Origin: Lysinibacillus telephonicus
Lineage (GTDB): Bacteria > Bacillota > Bacilli > Bacillales_A > Planococcaceae
Direction: 5' to 3'
NCBI RefSeq assembly: GCF_003966145.1
Contig: NZ_RXNR01000007.1
Coordinates: 37,285-101,284, forward strand
DNA length: 64,000 bases
Part shown: positions 1 through 8,379 of the stretch, one piece after another
How positions within the stretch are numbered: the first letter of the stretch is position 1
Layout: each line of letters starts with the position of its first letter
Translations under genes and position numbers: made by a program
Notes under the pieces: generated by a model
Seen by the model: the letters and a program-made list of their open reading frames with translations, nothing else
What the model was told of the DNA's origin: nothing
The model's database searches: none

Positions 1-761
1 ATAATTCTATTGATGGTATCGACACAATTGAGCCTTCATTTGGCTTACCTGCTAAGTGGATTACAGAAAAAACAAAAGAGGAAGCAGAAATGCTTGGTTA
101 TACTGTGGTTGACCCACCTAGCGTCGTTTCAACACATTTAACAGAAATGATTCGTGCAAATGCTCATGAATTACTTGGTCGTCAAGAAACAAAACAACTA
201 ATTGATCATTTACACGAAAGTTACCCAATCTTAGTTGATGAACTTACACCAACACCTTTATCAATAGGAGAAATTCAAAAGGTTTTAGCGAAGTTATTAA
301 GAGAAAATGTATCGATTCGAAACTTGCCAATCATATTTGAAACATTGGCAGATTATTCAAAGTTAACTAGCGACCCAGATATACTTACAGAATATGTACG
401 TCAATCACTAGCTAGACAAATTACTGCTCAATATGTTTCTGCTGGACAAGATTCATTAAAAGTAATTACGATACCTGGAAAATTGGAAAAATTAATTGCA
501 GATAGTATACAACAAACAGACCATGGCAATTATTTAGCAATGAATCCGCAAGAATCACAGCAAGTACTTGAGGCAATTGCAAAAGAAGTAGAGAGGGTTT
601 CATTTATGGAACAGTCACCAATTATTCTCTGCTCACCTGGCATTCGAATGTATTTAAGACAATTAACGGAGCGCTATTTCCCGCAAATACCAATTTTATC
701 CTACAATGAATTGGACGCAAATGTTGAAATCCAAAGTGTTGGGGTGGTGAATGTAGAATGA
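1..761 (+). CDS. flhA: Flagellar export apparatus protein FlhA, C-terminal part (5' truncated)
   Basis: The open frame is already running at base 3 (NSIDGIDTIEPSFGLPAKWIT), so the gene enters from the left edge and only the cytoplasmic C-terminal domain, about 250 residues, is present. In the family FlhA is the large membrane gate of the flagellar type III export apparatus, and this cytosolic domain forms the nonameric ring that docks chaperone-substrate complexes. The DTIEPSFGLPAKWI stretch is typical of FlhA. Its TGA stop overlaps the flhF start (ATGA), which implies translational coupling. The ATG at 90 is internal and is not a real start. Confidence 0.95.
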   Translation, partial: NSIDGIDTIEPSFGLPAKWITEKTKEEAEMLGYTVVDPPSVVSTHLTEMIRANAHELLGRQETKQLIDHLHESYPILVDELTPTPLSIGEIQKVLAKLLRENVSIRNLPIIFETLADYSKLTSDPDILTEYVRQSLARQITAQYVSAGQDSLKVITIPGKLEKLIADSIQQTDHGNYLAMNPQESQQVLEAIAKEVERVSFMEQSPIILCSPGIRMYLRQLTERYFPQIPILSYNELDANVEIQSVGVVNVE

Positions 762-1909
762 AAATGAAAAAATATACTGCACCTTCAATTGCAGAAGCGA
801 TGAAATTAGTCCGTAGCGAGCTTGGAGATGATGCAGTTATCATCAATTCCAAAGTAGTCGTGACCAAAAAATTATTTGGTTTAGTAAGACATAAAAACTT
901 TGAAGTGCTTGCAGGGGTGGACCGTGTAGATGCGAAGCCTACTCCGCGTTTCCCTGACCTGCAAATAAATGCTGAGTCAATCATGAAACCAACAGAAATA
1001 CCTCAACAAACGAAAGTACATATAGACGATTCGTTTACACATGAGTTAAAAAGCGAAATTTCGGATTTAAAATTAATGCTGCAGTCTATGCAAAGAGATG
1101 CAAGACTATCCGAATTGCCAGAGGAAATATTGCCTTTTATTGATTTTTTAAAACGTCAAGAGCTTGACGATGAGCTCATCACCGTAATTAGTGATGAGCT
1201 TTTTGTACATCATCAAAATTCAGAGTCCCCATTGAATAACCAAACGATGAAAAAAATTGCAAAGGGAGTTATGAGAAAAAAGTTGGCAGAACTTCCTTTG
1301 GGCGGACTTTCATATAGAAAAAAGTATATTAATGTACTCGGACCTACTGGGGTTGGTAAGACAACTACTATAGCTAAAATGGCAGCTCGTTGTGTGTTAG
1401 AAAAAAAGAAGAAAATTGGGTTTATTACAACTGACACATATAGAATTGCGGCTATCGAGCAATTAAAAACATATGCAAATCTTTTACAGGCACCTGTTGA
1501 AATTGTCTATAATGCCAGTGACTACCAACAGGCAATTGAAAAATTTGCAAATCTTGATTTAGTTTTTATTGATACTGCTGGTAGAAATTATAAAGAAGCA
1601 AAATATGTTAATGATTTGAAAAAAATTATTGATTTTAATGAAGAGGTAGAATCCTTTCTAGTTTTATCCTTAACTTCTAAAGAAAGTGATATGGAAGCGA
1701 TAATAAGACAATTCGATGGATTTCAAATAGGAAAATTTATCTTTACTAAGGTAGATGAAACAAATTCTATTGGCACTATGTATAATTTAATGATTAAATA
1801 TAATAAAGGACTTGCTTACTATACGAATGGACAAGAAGTACCAGAAGATATCGAAGAAGCAAACCTAGATAGTTTGCTTGAATTGTTCTTTCAAGGAGAA
1901 TTCAAATGA
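758..1909 (+). CDS. flhF: Flagellar biosynthesis SRP-type GTPase FlhF
   Basis: This 383-residue protein is related to Ffh/FtsY and, in the family, fixes the position or number of flagella together with FlhG. The N-terminal region is basic and variable. The G domain shows G1 GPTGVGKTTT at about residues 195-204, the G3-like DTAGR at about 272 and G4 TKVDE at about 330. A GGGGTGGTGA ribosome binding site lies at 741-750. The gene overlaps flhA by four bases upstream and flhG by four bases downstream, so flhA-flhF-flhG are probably translated in a coupled way. Confidence 0.95.
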   Translation: MKMKKYTAPSIAEAMKLVRSELGDDAVIINSKVVVTKKLFGLVRHKNFEVLAGVDRVDAKPTPRFPDLQINAESIMKPTEIPQQTKVHIDDSFTHELKSEISDLKLMLQSMQRDARLSELPEEILPFIDFLKRQELDDELITVISDELFVHHQNSESPLNNQTMKKIAKGVMRKKLAELPLGGLSYRKKYINVLGPTGVGKTTTIAKMAARCVLEKKKKIGFITTDTYRIAAIEQLKTYANLLQAPVEIVYNASDYQQAIEKFANLDLVFIDTAGRNYKEAKYVNDLKKIIDFNEEVESFLVLSLTSKESDMEAIIRQFDGFQIGKFIFTKVDETNSIGTMYNLMIKYNKGLAYYTNGQEVPEDIEEANLDSLLELFFQGEFK

Positions 1910-2769
1910 GAGATCAAGCTGAAAAATTAAGAATGAAAGTGCTAGAAAGTCAAGGAGCATTGGGTAGGTCTATTGCAGTAGTTAGCGGTAAAGGTGGAGT
2001 AGGAAAAAGCAATTTTTCAACTAACTTTGCAATTGAGTTAGCTAAGCTAGGAAAAAAGGTTGTAGTACTTGACATGGATATCGGTATGGGAAATGTCCAT
2101 ATTTTAATAGGTAAAACGGCCCGATTTAGCTTAATGGATTATCTTGAAGGTAGCGTTTCTTTGGAAGAAGCGATGTATGAGGGACCTTACAACTTGCAGT
2201 ATATTTCAGGTGGCTCAGGCTTGTCCTCAGTTGTAGAATGGTCGAAAGAAATGTTCGATTTATTGATTGATGCATTTGAAGAGCTTCAAAAATCATATGA
2301 TTATGTTCTGTTTGATATGGGGGCAGGAGCTGCGAATTGGTCGATTGATCTATTGACTTCTATTGATGAAATTATTGTTATATCAACTGCTGAACCAACT
2401 TCTATTACAGATGCCTACTCAATGATGAAATATATTCATTTAAAGGATCAATATAAAACATTTTATTTATTATGTAATAGAGCTTACTCAAAAGAAGAGG
2501 GGCAAGAAACGTTAATTCGCTTGAAAAATACGATGCAACGATTTTTATCAAAGAATGTGAATTTATTAGGATCTTTACCTGAAGATCCGGTAGTAAGAAA
2601 AGCTGTTCGAGAACAAGTGCCTTTTTCAATATCCTATCCTAATGCATCTATTTCTAAAACATTACATGAGATTGTAAATCACTTTGTTCTTCATCAAACA
2701 AAAGAAATTCATGCTCGAAATACATTTTTATCTAAACTAAAAAGTATTTTTTCGAAAGGGAGTGATTAA
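1906..2769 (+). CDS. flhG: MinD-like ATPase FlhG (YlxH)
   Basis: This is a 287-residue ParA/MinD-family ATPase that works with FlhF; FlhG stimulates FlhF GTPase activity and controls flagellar number and placement. The deviant Walker A motif KGGVGKS is at residues 29-35, followed by VVVLDMDIGMGNVHILIG, the usual second segment of this family. A YDYVLFDMGAG segment provides the aspartate near the nucleotide site. The C-terminus (SKLKSIFSKGSD) is basic and could help membrane contact, as the MinD family does with an amphipathic helix, but that is inference. The gene is contiguous with cheB. Confidence 0.94.
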   Translation: MRDQAEKLRMKVLESQGALGRSIAVVSGKGGVGKSNFSTNFAIELAKLGKKVVVLDMDIGMGNVHILIGKTARFSLMDYLEGSVSLEEAMYEGPYNLQYISGGSGLSSVVEWSKEMFDLLIDAFEELQKSYDYVLFDMGAGAANWSIDLLTSIDEIIVISTAEPTSITDAYSMMKYIHLKDQYKTFYLLCNRAYSKEEGQETLIRLKNTMQRFLSKNVNLLGSLPEDPVVRKAVREQVPFSISYPNASISKTLHEIVNHFVLHQTKEIHARNTFLSKLKSIFSKGSD

Positions 2770-3921
2770 TTGGAATTTTCGAATAAAAGCAAGCTATTAA
2801 TTGTTGATGATTCTGCTTTTATGAGAAAGCTAATTAGTGACTTTTTTGAAGGGAATTCAAAGGTTGAAGTCATCGGTATAGCTCGCAATGGCAAAGATGC
2901 CATAAAGAAAATACAACAATTAAAGCCTGATGTTGTAACAATGGATGTTGAAATGCCTGAAATGAATGGTCTTGATGCATTAAAAGAGATTATGGAAGTT
3001 TCCCCAGTCCCTGTGATTATGTTATCAAGTACAACAGTAAGTGGGGCAGAAAATACTTTAAGTGCAATTGAAAATGGTGCAGTCGATTTTGTAGCAAAAC
3101 CTAGTGGGACAATTTCCCTTGATCTTCACAAGATAAAAGAAGAACTTGTACATAAAGTGGAGCAAGCAGCTCATGTTCCAGTTGCAAAGTTGAAAAAACC
3201 TATTGGAAACAAAAAAACAGTTTTAGATGTTGCCAGTACAAACAATAAAAGTGAGTCTACTCCTTTAAACAAAACAATATTACAGCAAAGAACTAACAAA
3301 GGAACTGCAAATATAATTAAACAAAAAAGTACGTGGAGCAATACTTCTAAAAAAATTGTATTAATTGGGACATCGACTGGTGGACCAAGGGCCTTGCAAG
3401 AAGTGATTACAAAATTGCCTGAAACAATAAATGCTCCAATTTTAATTGTTCAACATATGCCAGCAGGATTTACAAAATCTTTAGCGGAAAGGTTAAATAA
3501 CCTTAGCAAAATAACAGTAAAAGAGGCTGAGCATGGAGACAGATTGCAAAATGGTGTAGCTTATATTGCTCCAGGCGGATGGCATTTAAAGCTTCAAAAA
3601 ATTGGGACAAATTTTGAAATACAATTAGATCAACAAGAACCGCCTCGTTACGGACATCGACCTGCTGTAGATGTAATGTTCGAAAATGTTAGTAAATTTA
3701 ATGACTTTGATAAGATTGCTGTCATTATGACTGGTATGGGGTATGACGGTTCCAAAGGACTAATTGATTTAAAACAAAATGGTAATGTAACTGCAATTGC
3801 CGAGTCAGCTGATACATGTATTGTTTATGGAATGCCGAAAGCTGCTGTTGAAACTCAACTAGTAGACGAAGTAGTAGCTGTTGACGAGATTGCGCAAATG
3901 ATTATGAAATATTTGCCATAA
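2770..3921 (+). CDS. cheB: Chemotaxis response regulator protein-glutamate methylesterase CheB
   Basis: CheB removes methyl groups from receptor glutamates, and deamidates receptors, during chemotactic adaptation; it is activated by CheA phosphorylation. The N-terminal receiver domain has the acidic pair in LLIVDDSAFMRK and the phosphoacceptor D59 (MDVEMPE). A lysine/asparagine-rich linker of about 60 residues leads to the esterase domain, with catalytic serine in GTSTGGP, histidine in VQHMPAGF and aspartate in MTGMGYDGSKG. The TTG start at 2770 directly follows the flhG stop and has a GGGAGTGA ribosome binding site. Confidence 0.95.
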   Translation: MEFSNKSKLLIVDDSAFMRKLISDFFEGNSKVEVIGIARNGKDAIKKIQQLKPDVVTMDVEMPEMNGLDALKEIMEVSPVPVIMLSSTTVSGAENTLSAIENGAVDFVAKPSGTISLDLHKIKEELVHKVEQAAHVPVAKLKKPIGNKKTVLDVASTNNKSESTPLNKTILQQRTNKGTANIIKQKSTWSNTSKKIVLIGTSTGGPRALQEVITKLPETINAPILIVQHMPAGFTKSLAERLNNLSKITVKEAEHGDRLQNGVAYIAPGGWHLKLQKIGTNFEIQLDQQEPPRYGHRPAVDVMFENVSKFNDFDKIAVIMTGMGYDGSKGLIDLKQNGNVTAIAESADTCIVYGMPKAAVETQLVDEVVAVDEIAQMIMKYLP

Positions 3922-3936
3922 AAGGAGTGTTATCGT

Positions 3937-6012
3937 ATGGAAGTCAATCAATATTTAGAAATGTTCATTGAAGAAAGTAAAGAACATTTACAATCTTGTA
4001 GCGATAATTTGTTAGAGCTTGAAAAAAATCCTGATGACTTAGCGATTGTAAATGAAATATTCCGTTCCGCTCATACTTTAAAAGGTATGTCTGCGACAAT
4101 GGGATATGAAGATTTGGCAGATTTAACACATAAAATGGAAAATGTTTTAGATGCAATTCGCAATGAAAAAATTCATGTAACACCAGAAATTCTTGATGTT
4201 GTTTTTGAATCAGTTGATCATCTTGAAGAAATGGTAATGGATATTGCAAATGGCGGTGATGGAAAACGAAATGTTTCTGATACGGTTGCAAAACTAAAAC
4301 GTATTGAATCAGGTGAAACGAGTGATACAACTAGTGAATCGCCTGCAAGTGTTGCTGATGCTGCATTAGCTGAGGTGGCTGCAACAGCAGCTGCAGAAAC
4401 ATCTCCAAAATTAGACTATGATGATTTTGAAAAAACAATAATACTGCAATCAACTGACCAGGGCTTCAATGCATTTGAAATTTCTGTTGCTTTACGTGAA
4501 GACTGCTTATTAAAAGCAGCCCGAGTTTATATGGTATTTGATATTTTAGAGAAAAATGGAGATGTGGTTAAATCATCACCAACTGTTGATAAATTAGAAG
4601 AGGAACAATTTGATCAACATTTCCAAGTAGCATTTATTTCTAAAAATTCAGCTGAAGAATTAAAAAGCAAAATTATGAAAGTATCAGAGGTTGACACTGT
4701 TACGGTGACTCCACTTTCTAAAGAGTTCTTTATACAATCTACTACTGAAGAAACGTTTAAAGCTGCAGTGCAAAATGAATCTCCTGCAATTATTGTACCA
4801 AAAACACCGGAGGCTAATAATAATCAGAGGTCACAGGCTCCTGCTAAAAATGGTCATGCTGCAAGTAAAACAATTCGAGTTAGTATTGAACGTTTAGATA
4901 TTTTAATGAACTTATTTGAAGAGCTAGTAATTGATAGAGGGCGACTACAATCAATAGCTACAGAAGTAAATCATTCAGAATTAAATGAAACGGTTGAAAG
5001 AATGAGCCGCACAATGGGTGATTTGCAAAATATCGTATTAACGATGCGTATGATTCCAATCGATACAGTATTTAATCGATTCCCTAAAATGGTTCGTACA
5101 TTGTCGCGTGATTTAAAGAAAAAAATTAATCTTGAAATTCTTGGGGCAGAAACTGAGCTTGATAGAACGGTTATCGATGAAATTGGTGATCCACTAGTTC
5201 ACCTTATTCGAAACTCAGTTGATCATGGTATAGAAAGTCCTGAGGTACGTCGTGCAAAAGGAAAACCGGAAGAAGGTAATGTTGTTTTAAGAGCATATCA
5301 TAGTGGAAACTATGTTTTTATCGAAATAGAAGACGATGGTGCTGGTATAAACCGAGAAAAAGTATTATCAAAGGCTATTTCAAAAGGAATTATAACAAAA
5401 GAAGCTGCACTTAACTTATCGGATAAACAAATTAATGAATTAATTTTAGCTTCTGGGTTCTCTACTGCAGATGTAGTTTCTGATATTTCAGGACGCGGTG
5501 TTGGTCTAGATGTTGTTAAAACAACAATTGAATCTTTAGGCGGCAGTATTTCTATTGAATCAACAGAAAACGTTGGATCCATTTTCTCTATTCAATTACC
5601 ATTAACTTTAACAATTATTTCAGTTATGTTAGTAGAAATTGAACAAGAGATTTATGCTATTCCTTTATCATCAATTATAGAAACTTCTATTATTAAAAAT
5701 TCAGATATTTTAAATGCGCATAATCAAAAAGTTATTGATTTCCGTGGGAAAGTAGTTCCGCTTATCTTCTTAGAAGAAATTTTTGAGGTTCCAAGAAAAG
5801 AACAAAGAGCAGATGAATATCACTCTGTTGTAATTGTTCGAAAAGGTGAAAAACTAGCTGGTTTAGTAGTAGATTCATTTATTGGACAACAAGAAATTGT
5901 TCTTAAATCTTTAGGTAACTACTTAACTAATATTTTTGCTATTTCTGGCGCAACAATTTTAGGAAACGGTAAAGTTGCATTAATTATAGATTGTAATGCA
6001 TTAATGAAGTAA
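3937..6012 (+). CDS. cheA: Chemotaxis histidine kinase CheA
   Basis: CheA is the central kinase of chemotaxis, passing phosphate to CheY and CheB from receptor arrays. The 691-residue protein has all expected domains: an HPt domain with H46 in RSAHTLKGMS, a CheY-binding P2 region (about 150-280), an acidic/alanine-rich linker, a dimerisation helix pair with the conserved TMRMIPI stretch, an ATPase domain with N box LIRNSVDHGIE and glycine boxes (DDGAGI, GRGVGLDVV), and a C-terminal CheW-like domain. It starts 15 bases after cheB with AAAGGAGTG as ribosome binding site. Confidence 0.96.
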   Translation: MEVNQYLEMFIEESKEHLQSCSDNLLELEKNPDDLAIVNEIFRSAHTLKGMSATMGYEDLADLTHKMENVLDAIRNEKIHVTPEILDVVFESVDHLEEMVMDIANGGDGKRNVSDTVAKLKRIESGETSDTTSESPASVADAALAEVAATAAAETSPKLDYDDFEKTIILQSTDQGFNAFEISVALREDCLLKAARVYMVFDILEKNGDVVKSSPTVDKLEEEQFDQHFQVAFISKNSAEELKSKIMKVSEVDTVTVTPLSKEFFIQSTTEETFKAAVQNESPAIIVPKTPEANNNQRSQAPAKNGHAASKTIRVSIERLDILMNLFEELVIDRGRLQSIATEVNHSELNETVERMSRTMGDLQNIVLTMRMIPIDTVFNRFPKMVRTLSRDLKKKINLEILGAETELDRTVIDEIGDPLVHLIRNSVDHGIESPEVRRAKGKPEEGNVVLRAYHSGNYVFIEIEDDGAGINREKVLSKAISKGIITKEAALNLSDKQINELILASGFSTADVVSDISGRGVGLDVVKTTIESLGGSISIESTENVGSIFSIQLPLTLTIISVMLVEIEQEIYAIPLSSIIETSIIKNSDILNAHNQKVIDFRGKVVPLIFLEEIFEVPRKEQRADEYHSVVIVRKGEKLAGLVVDSFIGQQEIVLKSLGNYLTNIFAISGATILGNGKVALIIDCNALMK

Positions 6013-6041
6013 CTAACGAAGATAAATGAGAGGTGTAGCAG

Positions 6042-6485
6042 ATGAATGCTCTTGAACAGGAATATTTAAAAGTTATAGTTTTTCAGTTAGCGGATAAAGA
6101 GTATGCTATTCCAGTATCGAATGTTCAAGGAATAGAAAAGCTAATGCATATTACTCGTGTTCCAAAAACTGCGAAATATGTAAAAGGTGTTATTAATTTG
6201 CGCGGGGTAGTAACGCCAATTATAGATTTACGTGAACGCTTTAACATACCTGCAACTGACAGTGAAGATACAGCTAGAATTATTATTATTACACTTGATG
6301 AAATGGAAGTTGGTTTTGTCGTTGATTCAGCAAATGATGTAATTGATATACCGGTTAGCTCAATTGAGCAACAACCGGAAGTTGTTGGTTCACATGAGGA
6401 AGAGTTTATATCAGGTGTAGCGAAAATTGAAAATCGCTTACTAATTTTATTACATTTAGATAAAGTTTTAAATCCAGTAGACTAA
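6042..6485 (+). CDS. cheW: Chemotaxis coupling protein CheW
   Basis: This is a 147-residue single CheW domain that links receptors to CheA. It shows the beta-barrel signature VFQLADKEYAIPVSNVQGI and the VINLRGVVTPIIDLRERF segment typical of CheW. It sits 29 bases after cheA in the usual order cheA-cheW-cheC-cheD. The length matches B. subtilis CheW closely. It is followed by a short hairpin (6495-6521) rather than a T-tailed terminator, so transcription probably continues into cheC. Confidence 0.95.
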   Translation: MNALEQEYLKVIVFQLADKEYAIPVSNVQGIEKLMHITRVPKTAKYVKGVINLRGVVTPIIDLRERFNIPATDSEDTARIIIITLDEMEVGFVVDSANDVIDIPVSSIEQQPEVVGSHEEEFISGVAKIENRLLILLHLDKVLNPVD

Positions 6486-6494
6486 AATTTTCGA

Positions 6495-6521
6495 TCGATT
6501 AGCATATCTTTTGCTAATCGA
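6495..6521 (+). other. Hairpin between cheW and cheC
   Basis: TCGATTAGCA at 6495-6504 pairs with TGCTAATCGA at 6512-6521 around a seven-base loop. No T run follows, so this is not a classical terminator. It may be an RNA processing or stability element within the operon; that is inference. Confidence 0.55.
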
Positions 6522-6550
6522 TTGGGAATGATTGAAGTGGGGATAAACAT

Positions 6551-7183
6551 ATGAACCATAGTCAAAAAATAACTTCAATGCATTTAGATGTTCTTAAGGA
6601 AATAGGGAATATTGGTGCAGCACATGCAGCAACAGCATTATCTGATTTATTAGGCAAAAAAATTGATATGCGTGTACCGAAAGTTGAAATGGTAACTTTT
6701 AATGACATGATGGAGCTGGCTGGGGGAGCCGAGAAGGTTGTCGTTGGAATTTTTCTTCGTATTGAAGGGGATGTAGAGGGCAGCATGTTTTTTATCTTGC
6801 CAATTCAACAAGCCAATCGCTTTATTCAGCATTTAATTAATGATAAGAATTTTGATTTTAGTAGTAACCCAATCCCAGAACTAGGACTATCTGCGATGCA
6901 GGAAATGGGCAATATTTTATCCGGGTCTTATTTATCTGCACTTTCAGATTTTACTAGGTTGAAGATTTATCCTACAGTTCCAGGCTTAAGTGTAGATATG
7001 TTTGGTGCAATTATAAGCATCGGACTTATTGAAATTTCAGAAGTTAGTGATAATGTTATTGTCATTAATACATCCATTTTTGAAGAAGGTTTCGACAATT
7101 CTAAAGAAGTCCGTGGGCATTTTTTCTTGTTACCTGATCCAGAGTCATTTGAGTCTATTTTTAAAGCTTTAGGAGTATCCTAG
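6551..7183 (+). CDS. cheC: CheY-P phosphatase CheC
   Basis: CheC dephosphorylates CheY-P and binds CheD in the Gram-positive adaptation circuit. Both active-site signatures of the CheC/FliY family (D/S-x3-E-x2-N) are present: D13-E17-N20 (LDVLKEIGN) and S114-E118-N121 (LSAMQEMGN), so it should be an active two-site phosphatase. At 210 residues it has the normal CheC length and lacks the FliY-type C-terminal extension. A GTGGGG ribosome binding site precedes the ATG, and cheD begins two bases after the stop. Confidence 0.94.
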   Translation: MNHSQKITSMHLDVLKEIGNIGAAHAATALSDLLGKKIDMRVPKVEMVTFNDMMELAGGAEKVVVGIFLRIEGDVEGSMFFILPIQQANRFIQHLINDKNFDFSSNPIPELGLSAMQEMGNILSGSYLSALSDFTRLKIYPTVPGLSVDMFGAIISIGLIEISEVSDNVIVINTSIFEEGFDNSKEVRGHFFLLPDPESFESIFKALGVS

Positions 7184-7185
7184 AA

Positions 7186-7689
7186 ATGATTTCTTCTAGT
7201 AGCAGTCAAGTTATTAAAGTTGGAATTGCCCAAATGGATGTCGTAAAAATACCAAATACAATAAGAACTTCAGGATTAGGATCATGTGTAGGTGTTGTGT
7301 TATATGATGAAACAAAAAAAATAGCTGGATTGGTACATATTATGTTGCCTGAGTCAAGTCTAGGCAGAACGGAAACAATAAATGTCGCAAAGTTTGCTGA
7401 TTCAGGAATCCAAGCACTTATCGCAATGTTAAAATTGGAAGGTGTGCAGCCATTTCGTTTGAAGGCTAAAATAGCTGGTGGAGCTCAAATGTTTAAATTC
7501 ACCTCTGATAAAGATACGATGCGCATTGGTCCCCGTAATGTTGAGGCAGTAAAAAGGGAGCTTAAGAAAAATGGCATTCCTATTGTTGCTGAAGATACGG
7601 GTGGCAATAGTGGAAGAACTATTGAGTTCAACCCGGCTACTTGCATGCTGAGCATAAGGACAGTGAATCAAGGAGTGAGTGAAATATAA
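7186..7689 (+). CDS. cheD: Chemoreceptor glutamine deamidase CheD
   Basis: CheD deamidates receptor glutamines and increases CheC phosphatase activity. The 167-residue protein has the catalytic cysteine C34 in SGLGSCVGV and histidine H51 in GLVHIMLP, with T28 at the position of the third catalytic residue of the Thermotoga enzyme; all three are shifted by the same seven residues. The stop codon shares one base with the ATG of the next gene, a membrane protein, which suggests coupled translation. Confidence 0.94.
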   Translation: MISSSSSQVIKVGIAQMDVVKIPNTIRTSGLGSCVGVVLYDETKKIAGLVHIMLPESSLGRTETINVAKFADSGIQALIAMLKLEGVQPFRLKAKIAGGAQMFKFTSDKDTMRIGPRNVEAVKRELKKNGIPIVAEDTGGNSGRTIEFNPATCMLSIRTVNQGVSEI

Positions 7690-8075
7690 TGTACGGTTCG
7701 ATATTTTACAATTGTTGGGCTGCTTTATTAGCTTTTACGATTTACTTTTTTATAACATTATCTCAATCACAAGCACCTGCTCAAATTTTAATTGGTTCCT
7801 TTGTCACTGCCGCTGTTGCATTTTTCGTTACCTTTGCTGTCCGTTACTTGTTGGCATATGTGCTGTATACACCTGATCAACAACTGTTTGAGGAAGTTGC
7901 AGAGCAAAATGAGACAGATATAGAAACGTTAAATCACGATCCATATCTAGATAAAGAAATGCCTACAACATCAAATTATTCTACTGTTGAATATAATGAT
8001 GAAAGCCCAGAGGAAATAGCACAAGTGGTGCGTACAATGCTAAGTCAAGATGACACCGCTACAAATAATTCTTAA
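7689..8075 (+). CDS. Uncharacterised two-helix membrane protein in the chemotaxis operon
   Basis: I do not recognise this 128-residue protein by name. It has two predicted membrane helices near the N-terminus (about residues 8-24 and 34-56) and a hydrophilic acidic tail ending DESPEEIAQVVRTMLSQDD, a helix that looks conserved rather than random. The start overlaps the cheD stop by one base, so it is likely co-translated with cheD. It occupies the cheD-sigD junction, where B. subtilis has no gene. A terminator follows it, so it would be the last gene of the che transcript. A role in flagellar or chemotaxis function is inferred only from position. Confidence 0.75.
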   Translation: MYGSIFYNCWAALLAFTIYFFITLSQSQAPAQILIGSFVTAAVAFFVTFAVRYLLAYVLYTPDQQLFEEVAEQNETDIETLNHDPYLDKEMPTTSNYSTVEYNDESPEEIAQVVRTMLSQDDTATNNS

Positions 8076-8140
8076 AGGATTAAGAACAGGAAAGAGTCTT
8101 AGTTTTTGCTTCTTGCGTTGTTATGCCTTCCTTTAAAAAG

Positions 8141-8163
8141 AACTTTCTCCTTAATGGAAAGTT
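8141..8163 (+). other. Hairpin downstream of the membrane gene
   Basis: AACTTTC at 8141-8147 pairs with GAAAGTT at 8157-8163. No strong T run follows. The 304-base gap between the membrane gene and sigD holds this hairpin, the terminator at 8226 and the promoter at 8330; nothing else is evident. Confidence 0.4.
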
Positions 8164-8225
8164 AGTGCTTCGAATCGGTGGAACTTTAATAAATTCAATA
8201 TAAGTTATATTAACTAATTTAAGCG

Positions 8226-8252
8226 AAAAGAGTCGAAAAACGGCTCTTTTTT
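8226..8252 (+). terminator. Terminator before sigD
   Basis: AAAAGAGTCG at 8226-8235 pairs with CGGCTCTTTT at 8241-8250 (one T:G pair), with an A5 loop and a T run on the descending arm. It lies between the che genes and sigD. Confidence 0.75.
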
Positions 8253-8329
8253 CATATGATCATTCCAAAAAATATAGTTGCTAAGTAATATAATAGTCTT
8301 ATAGAAGCGTGTGTTTTTTTACTATGATT

Positions 8330-8338
8330 TGATATAAT
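8330..8338 (+). promoter_or_regulatory. Extended -10 promoter for sigD
   Basis: TGATATAAT is a perfect extended -10 (TGn plus TATAAT), with the hexamer at 8333-8338. It lies about 42 bases before the chosen GTG start of sigD. The -35 region is poor, as is common for extended -10 promoters. Confidence 0.6.
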
Positions 8339-8379
8339 TGTTAGTAGAAAATAAACGTCTAAATGTGAGGTGGATACGG

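Noticed and set aside
3965..4330. 121-residue minus-strand frame inside cheA
   Set aside because: It is antisense to the HPt and P2 region, His/Leu-rich, with no ribosome binding site.
7679..7876. 65-residue frame overlapping the two-helix membrane gene
   Set aside because: It is in a different frame over the same hydrophobic codons; the 7689 frame is coupled to cheD and longer.
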